From CAYQEC01 sp964416425 (lineage in GTDB: Bacteria > Actinomycetota > Acidimicrobiia > Spongiisociales > UBA5794), in assembly GCA_964416425.1 (NCBI GenBank), contig CAYQEC010000022.1:1-36439 (forward strand): DNA of 36,439 bases, read 5' to 3'. A program made the translations under genes and the position numbers. The notes below the pieces were generated by a model, which did not search any database, had not been told where the DNA came from, and saw nothing but the letters and a program-made list of their open reading frames with translations. How positions within the stretch are numbered: the first letter of the stretch is position 1; each line of letters opens with the position of its first letter. Below are positions 15,954-21,669 of the stretch, piece after piece.

Positions 15954-16220
15954 TCAGTCGTCGGCGACGTCCACGCTGGTGAGCACGATCGACTGTGCCT
16001 CCGGGTCGGCGATGTCCTCCATCACCTCGACGTCCAGCTCGGCGTGCTCGAGGGGGGTGCCGGCCGCCGCCTGGTCGAAGTGCTCGCGGAGGTGCTCCGG
16101 GGACATGTGACTGAGTGCCCCGAGCCGGATCCCGACCCGGGTCGCCCGGGTGCCGCCCTCGCGGCGCACCACCTCGACCGCCTTGCGGATCAGGTCCTTC
16201 ATCAGCGACATCTCATGCAT
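15954..16220 (-). CDS. hypA: HypA-like hydrogenase nickel chaperone lacking the zinc ribbon
   Basis: HypA delivers nickel to the hydrogenase large subunit. The 88-aa product has the HypA start MHEMSLMKDLIRKAVEVV, whose N-terminal Met-His-Glu binds nickel, and RVGIRLGALSHMSPEHLREHFDQAAAGT, the core strands and helix. Full-length HypA (about 110-118 aa) then has a zinc ribbon with two CxxC pairs. Here there is not one cysteine: the chain jumps from ELDVEVMEDIADPEA to the final strand SIVLTSVDV. It is thus a natural short form rather than a truncation, since the last strand is kept. It is the last gene of the hydrogenase operon and overlaps the protease gene by 8 bp, so it probably serves this enzyme. 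Confidence 0.8.
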   Translation of the reverse strand: MHEMSLMKDLIRKAVEVVRREGGTRATRVGIRLGALSHMSPEHLREHFDQAAAGTPLEHAELDVEVMEDIADPEAQSIVLTSVDVADD

Positions 16221-16683
16221 CCCCGGCCTCCTCCACCGTCGTGGCGATCACCTGTTCCACCGTGCGATCGACCGCGGCGTCGACCTCGGCGCACATCGGG
16301 GTTCCCGGCTCGAACGAGGCGCCCTCGATCCCGACGAACTCGAGGGTCCCGGTGAGCCGGCCCAACACCTTCGCCAGGGCGATGGCGTCCACCAGATCGA
16401 CCAGGTGGGTCGACTGCCCCGTCCCGAGATCGGCCGGCAGCTCGTCGCCGGCGAAGTGAACCACGGTGCCGGGCTCGGCGCCGGTCCGGATGGCGTCGAT
16501 CAGGATGACCCGGTCGGCGAGGCCGAGACTGTCGAGCAGCCGAGAAGGCTCGCCGTCGCTCTCCACGAGGGCGACGGCGGAGCCGACCCGGTTGCGTAGC
16601 CGGTCGATGACGGCAGGACCTGCGGCGTCGTCACCGCGCCAGGCGTTCCCGACGCCGACGACCACCACCTCGGGGCGGGTCAT
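16213..16683 (-). CDS. NiFe hydrogenase maturation protease (HyaD/HycI/HoxW type)
   Basis: This endopeptidase removes the C-terminal extension of the hydrogenase large subunit once nickel has been inserted. The 156-aa product starts EVVVVGVGNAWRGDDAAGPAV, the family signature with the nickel-sensing acidic residue. It continues with RVILIDAIRTG (second acidic ligand) and STHLVDLVDAIALAKVLG (His ligand). The ATG at 16683 overlaps the stop of the large-subunit gene as ATGA, so the substrate and its processing enzyme are translationally coupled. The large subunit ends with a 13-residue tail after its last metal-binding Cys/His box, exactly the substrate expected. Confidence 0.92.
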   Translation of the reverse strand: MTRPEVVVVGVGNAWRGDDAAGPAVIDRLRNRVGSAVALVESDGEPSRLLDSLGLADRVILIDAIRTGAEPGTVVHFAGDELPADLGTGQSTHLVDLVDAIALAKVLGRLTGTLEFVGIEGASFEPGTPMCAEVDAAVDRTVEQVIATTVEEAGDA

Positions 16684-17987
16684 CCCATTCTCGAGGTGCG
16701 CTCTACCGTCAGATCCAGGAAATGGGTGGCGCATGAGATGCACGGATCGTAGTTGCGGATCGACTGCTCGAGCACCCAGCTCAGCTTGTCGTCCGGCAGA
16801 TCCAGCGAGTCTTGCAGCACCGTCCGCAGATCGTTCTCGATGCTGAGCTGGTTCTGGGCGGTGGGGGGCACGATCTGGGCCTTCAGGATCCGCCCGTCGC
16901 CGCCCACCACGTAGCGATGGTACAGCAGGCCGCGGGGGGCCTCGCTGGCGCCGTGGCCTTCACCGGCCTTCACGTCCAGATCGATGGAGGGTGCAGCCGG
17001 CTGCTCGTAGGCGTCGATCAGCCGCAGCGCCTCCTCGACCGCGTAGAGCACCTCGATGCCGCGCACCACAATGCTCTTGAACGGGTTGTTGCAGGTCGGT
17101 CCCAGCCCCACCTCGAGCGCCAGGTCGCGCACCATCGGCGTCAGCTTCTCGAAGTTGATGCTGTAGCGAGCGAGCGGCCCGGCGAGGTAGGCGCCCCGTT
17201 CCTTGATGATCGAGTGGAGCGCGTTGGAGCGGGCGACGTGATGCTCCTCGAAGTAGTCGTTGTACTCCGAGACGTCGATGTCGATGCCCTTGTTCGACTT
17301 GATGCGGCCCAACTCGATGGCGTACTCCTCGGGGTGGCTCAAGGCCACGAACTCGAAATCCTGCTCGATCTTCGGGAAGTCGAAGCCCGCCACCAGCCGG
17401 ACCGTGTCCTTGGCCGCCTGGAGCGACCACTCCAGCTCGGGGACGAGGGCCTCCAGCTCCTTCTTGGACGGAGTCCGGTACCAGCCGCCCACCTTGACGT
17501 TGACCGGATGGATCTCACGACCACCCACGACGGTGACGATGGCGTTCCCCGCCTTCTTGAGGCGGAGGCCCAACTCCACGATGTCCCTGTGGTCGGCCGC
17601 CATGTGTACCGCGCTCTCGTACCCGAGGAAATCGGGGGCGTGGAGCAGGAACATGTGCAGCACGTGGCTCTGGATCCACTCGCCGCAGTAGAGGAGGCGT
17701 CGCAGGTCGCGCAGCGGTCCGCGCACCTTCTGGCCAAAGGCGTCTTCCATTGCCTGGGTGGAACTCGACTGGTACGCCACCGGGCAGATGCCGCAGATGC
17801 GGGCGGTGATGTCGGGGGCGTCGGAGAACGGGCGTCCTTCGAGGAACGCCTCGAAGAACCGGGGCGGCTCGAAGATCGAGAACTCGACGTCCTCGATGAC
17901 GCCGTCGACGACGCTGACGTGCATCCTGCCCTCGCCCTCGACGCGGGCGAGGTAGTCGACGTCGATCCGTCGGGTGTTGCTGGTCAT
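16680..17987 (-). CDS. hydA: Group 3b NiFe hydrogenase large (alpha) subunit
   Basis: This subunit holds the Ni-Fe(CN)2CO site. The 435-aa product shows the N-terminal box RICGICPVAY (Cys65, Cys68) and the C-terminal box DPCISCATH (Cys416, Cys419). A 13-residue tail follows that the neighbouring protease should cut off after His422. IDVDYLARVEGEGRMHV at the start is the usual L0 motif. The absence of a transmembrane anchor or Tat signal in the operon, and its diaphorase partner, place it among cytosolic NAD(P)-linked group 3b enzymes (sulfhydrogenase family). The ATG at 17987 is preferred to the GTG at 17996 because AGGAGAG sits 8-10 bases before it. Translation is coupled to the small-subunit gene. 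Confidence 0.93.
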   Translation of the reverse strand: MTSNTRRIDVDYLARVEGEGRMHVSVVDGVIEDVEFSIFEPPRFFEAFLEGRPFSDAPDITARICGICPVAYQSSSTQAMEDAFGQKVRGPLRDLRRLLYCGEWIQSHVLHMFLLHAPDFLGYESAVHMAADHRDIVELGLRLKKAGNAIVTVVGGREIHPVNVKVGGWYRTPSKKELEALVPELEWSLQAAKDTVRLVAGFDFPKIEQDFEFVALSHPEEYAIELGRIKSNKGIDIDVSEYNDYFEEHHVARSNALHSIIKERGAYLAGPLARYSINFEKLTPMVRDLALEVGLGPTCNNPFKSIVVRGIEVLYAVEEALRLIDAYEQPAAPSIDLDVKAGEGHGASEAPRGLLYHRYVVGGDGRILKAQIVPPTAQNQLSIENDLRTVLQDSLDLPDDKLSWVLEQSIRNYDPCISCATHFLDLTVERTSRMG

Positions 17988-17992
17988 GCCGA

Positions 17993-18808
17993 TCACTCTC
18001 CTGAGGCGATGGCCAGCGCCTCGTGGCGATCGCTGGCAATACGGAAGGGTTCGGAGTATGCGTTGAAGCCCCGGAAGGCGTCAACCAATCCCCGGTCGGA
18101 CACGCCGAGTAGACGGAAGGCGGCGGACAACGCCGTCGTGTTGGGCGTCTCCGTCGGTCCGAAGCACCCGTAGCAGCCCCGGTTGTACGAGGGGCAGATG
18201 GCGCCACAGCCGGCCTGGGTGACCGGGCCGAGGCAGGGGGTGCCGTGCGAGACCATCACACACGCCGTGCCGCGCCGCTTGCACTCCACACAGACGCTGT
18301 AGGTGGGGATGTTGGGCCGGCGACCCTGCACGAACGCCGCCACCACCTCGACGAGGGCGTACTTGTTGATCGGGCAACCCCGCAGCTCGAAGTCCACCTG
18401 CACGTGGTCGCTGACCGGCGTCGACGTGTTGAGCGTCTCGATGTACTCCGGGTGGGCGTACACCGTCTGGGTGAACAGCGCGGTGTCCTTCCAGTTCCGG
18501 AGGGCCTGGATGCCGCCGGAGGTGGCGCAGGCGCCGATCGTGATGAGGAACTCCGAGTCGCGACGGATCTGCTGGATGCGATCGAGATCGTGGGGGGTCG
18601 TGATCGATCCCTCCACGAGCGTCACCTGGTAGGGCCCGTCGATGATCTCGCGTGAGGCCTCGGGGAAATTGGCGATCTGGATCGCCCCGGCGACGTCGAG
18701 CAGGGCGTCCTCGACGTCGAGGAGGCTCAGCTGGCAGCCGTCGCAGGAGGCGAACTTGAAGACGCCGAGCTTCGGCTTCGCCGGAGCTGCTGCAGGCGTA
18801 TTGGGCAT
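17993..18808 (-). CDS. hydD: Group 3b NiFe hydrogenase small (delta) subunit
   Basis: The small subunit carries the iron-sulfur relay next to the active site. The 271-aa product begins with a short Pro/Ala leader, then LGVFKFASCDGCQLSLLDVE with the proximal-cluster Cys22 and Cys25. GACATSGG and ELRGCPINKYAL supply the other proximal ligands. CVECKRRGTACVM and CLGPVTQAGCGAICPSYNRG supply the distal Cys sets. No Tat signal is present, fitting a cytosolic enzyme. It is spaced 1 bp after the gamma gene and ends at the start of the large-subunit gene, so the stoichiometric partners are translated together. Length and Cys order agree with sulfhydrogenase delta subunits. Confidence 0.92.
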   Translation of the reverse strand: MPNTPAAAPAKPKLGVFKFASCDGCQLSLLDVEDALLDVAGAIQIANFPEASREIIDGPYQVTLVEGSITTPHDLDRIQQIRRDSEFLITIGACATSGGIQALRNWKDTALFTQTVYAHPEYIETLNTSTPVSDHVQVDFELRGCPINKYALVEVVAAFVQGRRPNIPTYSVCVECKRRGTACVMVSHGTPCLGPVTQAGCGAICPSYNRGCYGCFGPTETPNTTALSAAFRLLGVSDRGLVDAFRGFNAYSEPFRIASDRHEALAIASGE

Positions 18809-18809
18809 G

Positions 18810-19664
18810 TCACACCTCCTTCAGGGTGAGCAGTCGCTCGATGTCCGAGTACCGGAACACCGGTCCGTCGTAGCAGACGAAGTGGGGGCCGAACTGGCAG
18901 CGGCCGCACGCTCCGATCCCACACTTCATGTTGCGTTCCATGGTGAGATGGATCCGCTCCGGCGCGATCCCGGAGGTCCGGGTCAGCGTCTCGGCGGTCA
19001 CCTTCATCATGATCTCGGGGCCACACACGAACACCGTGGTGCTGTCCGGGTCGAAGGCCGCCCGCCGGATGAGCCGGGTCACCACGCCGACCGAGCCCTG
19101 CCAGCTTCGATCGGCGGTGTCGACCGTGATCAGCGTCTCGATGTCGAGCCGGGCGGACCAGTGTTGGAGCTGGGCCCCGAACAGGAGGTCGCGCGGGCTG
19201 CGGGTGCCGTAGAGCAGCACCACGTTGTGGTAGTGGTTGCGGTTGGCGAGGGCGTGGTAGATCGCCGGCCGCAGCGGCGCCAGGCCGATGCCGCCGCCGA
19301 CGATCATGAGATCGCCGCCCTCGGCCTCCTCGACCGGCCACGGCTTACCGAACGGCCCGCGCACCCCGACATAGTCGCCGGGACGGATGCCGTCGAGCGC
19401 CCGGGTGACGGCCCCCACCTTGCGGATGGTCTGGACGAGCACCTCGGGCTCGGCCGGGTCGCCGCTGATCGAGATCGGAACCTCGCCGACCCCGAAGACG
19501 TAGAGCATGGTGAACTGCCCCGGCGCGAACGGGAACGAGCCGTTGGGTGGTTCCAGCTCCAGGGTGAAGGTGTCGGAGAGCTCACGGCGCACCCGCGCCA
19601 CCCGGAACGGCACAGGGGCCATCGTGTCGGTTTCGATGGGTTCAAGCACGGTTGCCATATACAT
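18810..19664 (-). CDS. hydG: Hydrogenase gamma subunit: FAD/NAD(P)-binding ferredoxin reductase-like
   Basis: The gamma subunit exchanges electrons with NAD(P)H. The 284-aa product has an FAD domain (FTLELEPPNGSFPFAPGQFTML, PISISGDP in place of the common RxYS motif). The nucleotide domain starts DLMIVGGGIGLAPLRPAIYH and has TVFVCGPEIMMK. The C-terminal 2Fe-2S site is MKCGIGACGRCQFG plus FVCYDGP. This is the fold order of dihydroorotate dehydrogenase electron-transfer subunits and sulfhydrogenase gamma chains. It overlaps the preceding cNMP-fold gene by about 23 bp; an alternative ATG at 19658 is equally possible, as no strong ribosome site is seen. Confidence 0.9.
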   Translation of the reverse strand: MYMATVLEPIETDTMAPVPFRVARVRRELSDTFTLELEPPNGSFPFAPGQFTMLYVFGVGEVPISISGDPAEPEVLVQTIRKVGAVTRALDGIRPGDYVGVRGPFGKPWPVEEAEGGDLMIVGGGIGLAPLRPAIYHALANRNHYHNVVLLYGTRSPRDLLFGAQLQHWSARLDIETLITVDTADRSWQGSVGVVTRLIRRAAFDPDSTTVFVCGPEIMMKVTAETLTRTSGIAPERIHLTMERNMKCGIGACGRCQFGPHFVCYDGPVFRYSDIERLLTLKEV

Positions 19665-20103
19665 CCAAGAGTTGGAGGCGAGTTGCCTCGAGGCGGCTCG
19701 CCAAGACGTTTGCGAACCGTGACATCAGCTCGTAGCCGAGCGTGCAGTCCGCTTCCTGCTTCACACGCAGCGAATCGGCGTCGAACCGAATCGCCTGGGT
19801 CGGATCGAGTGCCTGGGCGCCGAACACCCAGCGATAGGGAGGGAAGAGCCATGACCAACCGGTCACCTCGCCGTCGTGGACGGTCTGGATGACGTGGTGT
19901 CCCCGTCCCGGGACCTCGAGTTCGAGGGCGACGGCGCCGTCGGTGATGATGAACCACGCGTCGGCGACCCCCTCCTCCTCGAAGATCATCGCCCCGGCGT
20001 CGAAGGCCACCTCGGAGGCGCACTCGGCGATGGCGTCGAGGTGCTTTTCCGACAGCCCTTCGAAGAACGACATCGTGGAGAGGGTCTGCCTCAGGTGTGT
20101 CAT
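19642..20103 (-). CDS. Cyclic-nucleotide-binding-fold protein without DNA-binding domain, in hydrogenase operon
   Basis: The 153-aa product is a single CRP-like beta-roll followed by helices, with no helix-turn-helix. It reads LRQTLSTMSFFEGLSEKHLDAI, then AGAMIFEEEGVADAWFIITDGAVALEL, the usual lead-in. The phosphate-binding cassette region (GEVTGWSWLFPPYRWVFGAQALDPTQA, residues 78-104) has the GWSWL-PPYRW form and lacks the classic Gly-Glu-Leu-Ala and Arg-Ser/Thr-Ala motif, so cAMP binding is doubtful. Its ATG overlaps the stop of the beta-subunit gene as ATGA. Members of this family do occur inside actinobacterial 3b-hydrogenase operons. A sensory or assembly role is a guess from context. 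Confidence 0.82.
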   Translation of the reverse strand: MTHLRQTLSTMSFFEGLSEKHLDAIAECASEVAFDAGAMIFEEEGVADAWFIITDGAVALELEVPGRGHHVIQTVHDGEVTGWSWLFPPYRWVFGAQALDPTQAIRFDADSLRVKQEADCTLGYELMSRFANVLASRLEATRLQLLDVYGNRA

Positions 20104-21254
20104 CGTGCACCTCCCGGTGCCGGAACCGGGCCGACGCGCAGATCGCCGCGCCGGATGGCGGCCGCCTCCTCGGTGATATCGATGCCGACCGGGCACCAGG
20201 TGATGCAGCGGCCGCATCCCACGCAACCGAGCATGCCGTACTGATCGATCCAGGACGCCAGCTTGTGGGTCATCCATTGCCGGTAGCGGGCCGTCGTCGA
20301 CTCACGCACCGCGAAGCCGTGCAGGTAGGTGAAGTCGAGGCTGAAGCAGGAGTCCCACTTGCGGGTCCGGGTGGCCACGGGCGCCGCCAGCTCCATCGAG
20401 TCCTCGATGGTGTTGCAGAAGCAGGTGGGGCACACCAACGTGCAGTTGGCGCAGGCGAGGCAGCGTTCAGCGATGCTCTTCCAGCGGGGATGGGTCGCAT
20501 TCCCGTAGAGCAGCTCCTTGATCCCGTCGGTGTCGAGGCTGCGGCCCATCGCTTCGGCCGCCGCCGCCAGCAACTGCTCGGCGCGGGCGGTCTCGGCCTC
20601 GGTCGCCGCCGCCAGGTCGCCGGCAGCCGCCAGAACCTCGTTGCCCTGCTCGGATCCTGCTTCGACGAGGAGCTTGACCTCGCCGTCGGAGGTGACCTCG
20701 GTGATGGCGAGGTCGTAGCCCGACATCGCGGTGGGCCCGGTGCCGACCGAGGCGCAGAAACAGGTGCCGCCGGGCTCGGTGCAGTTGACGGCGACGACGA
20801 AGGCGTTGCTCCGCCGCTCGGCATAGATGCGGTTGGTGGGCTCGAAGCCGTCAGGGGTGTAGACGTGGTCGAGGATGCCGAGCGCAGCCAGCTCGCACGG
20901 CCGCACCCCGATGAAGGCGTACCGCGGTGCAGGCGGGGCGGGGCGGGTGGTGATGCCCTCCTCGGTCAGCTCGCCCGACCAGATCACGACCTCGGGCGGG
21001 TTCAGGTATTGCTTCCACGAATGCGGGCCGACGACGTACCCGAAGAGCTTCCCGTCGTCGCGGTGCTCGAGGCGGTAGTTGCCCGGCTCCTGGTGGTCGG
21101 TCCAACCGACGGGGAGATCCCCGCTGGATTCGATGTTGTCGAAGACGATGGTCGACGCCTGGACCGTCGGCCCGACCACCTCGTATCCACGGCCGGTCAG
21201 CACCGAGATCAGCCGGTCGAAGCCGGCGCGATCCATCACGACTGGTTCGTTCAC
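20100..21254 (-). CDS. hydB: Hydrogenase beta subunit: 4Fe-4S dicluster electron-transfer protein
   Basis: The beta subunit passes electrons between small and gamma subunits. The 384-aa product has a C-terminal dicluster ferredoxin region, with CLACANCTLVCPTCFC and CVGCGRCITWCPVGID. Upstream there is a domain typical of sulfhydrogenase beta and anaerobic sulfite reductase A, with AFIGVRPCELAALGILD and EPGGTCFCASVGTGP. The GTG at 21254 is chosen because a strong AGGAGG lies 10 bases before it. An in-frame ATG at 21275 has no ribosome site and would place that AGGAGG inside the gene. It is the first gene of the operon: beta, cNMP-fold, gamma, small, large, protease, HypA-like. Confidence 0.9.
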   Translation of the reverse strand: MNEPVVMDRAGFDRLISVLTGRGYEVVGPTVQASTIVFDNIESSGDLPVGWTDHQEPGNYRLEHRDDGKLFGYVVGPHSWKQYLNPPEVVIWSGELTEEGITTRPAPPAPRYAFIGVRPCELAALGILDHVYTPDGFEPTNRIYAERRSNAFVVAVNCTEPGGTCFCASVGTGPTAMSGYDLAITEVTSDGEVKLLVEAGSEQGNEVLAAAGDLAAATEAETARAEQLLAAAAEAMGRSLDTDGIKELLYGNATHPRWKSIAERCLACANCTLVCPTCFCNTIEDSMELAAPVATRTRKWDSCFSLDFTYLHGFAVRESTTARYRQWMTHKLASWIDQYGMLGCVGCGRCITWCPVGIDITEEAAAIRRGDLRVGPVPAPGGAR

Positions 21255-21288
21255 AATGGGAGATCCTCCTGTCATGGCGTGCCACGTC

Positions 21289-21304
21289 CCGAGAGAGCTC
21301 TCGG
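21289..21304. promoter_or_regulatory. Interrupted palindrome CCGAGAG-AG-CTCTCGG upstream of hydB
   Basis: Two perfect 7-bp arms with a 2-bp spacer lie 35 bp before the hydB GTG. The size and symmetry fit a dimeric regulator's operator, and the position fits control of the hydrogenase operon. The regulator is unknown. Confidence 0.4.
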
Positions 21305-21431
21305 CGGTGTCCTCCTGACTGACTCTGCCGATCTGCAGCCGCTCCCGTCGCGCCGATGGCCGGCGCGCGACGCAGCCTTTGACACCGTACCGATGGCGCC
21401 GCGCATCAATAGGGGCCATCGGCCCGTTTGA

Positions 21432-21456
21432 CCCGCCGCAAGACCTTCGCGGCGGG
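21432..21456. other. 8-bp perfect inverted repeat in the ppdK upstream region
   Basis: CCCGCCGC (21432-21439) is complementary to GCGGCGGG (21449-21456) around a 9-nt loop. It lies upstream of the ppdK promoter candidate, so it may be an operator or cruciform rather than an RNA leader. Confidence 0.35.
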
Positions 21457-21600
21457 ATCCGGCGGCGTCGCCGGCCCCGACATCGGCTCTACGGCACCGG
21501 AGTGGAGGCCCCCGGTTGGGTCCGATGGGACCGGTGGCCCCTAGGTCGCGGGACGGCGGTCTCCCACAATGGTCGGCGGGCCGACTCGGTTGGAGCGGGA

Positions 21601-21628
21601 TTGGATCGGCGCGGTAGCGTTGTACCGT
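21601..21628 (+). promoter_or_regulatory. Candidate sigma-70-type promoter of ppdK
   Basis: TTGGAT (21601-21606), a 16-bp spacer and TACCGT (21623-21628) give a -35/-10 pair. The start site would be near 21635, leaving a leader of about 35 nt that includes the GAGGG ribosome site before the ATG at 21670. Confidence 0.4.
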
Positions 21629-21669
21629 GTGGAGCACGCAAGTCAGACTCGACGTCAGCGAGGGATGAG

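Larger units (their letters stand above)
21255..21669. promoter_or_regulatory. Divergent control region between the hydrogenase operon and ppdK
   Basis: No gene is supported in these 415 bases. They hold a 16-bp interrupted palindrome near the hydrogenase start (21289-21304), a GGGCC-ATC-GGCCC palindrome (21413-21425), an 8-bp perfect stem (21432-21456), and a TTGGAT/TACCGT promoter pair for ppdK. A TTGACA at 21379-21384 has no good -10 partner. Short frames here do not continue into either gene in a conserved way. Confidence 0.5.

Noticed and set aside
21379..21384. TTGACA as a -35 element of ppdK
   Set aside because: No acceptable -10 hexamer at 16-18 bp; the TTGGAT/TACCGT pair nearer the gene is better.
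21402..21412. FNR/CRP-like half site CATCAAT/ATTGATG between hydB and ppdK
   Set aside because: Only one half site is present; the second inverted half at the right spacing is missing.
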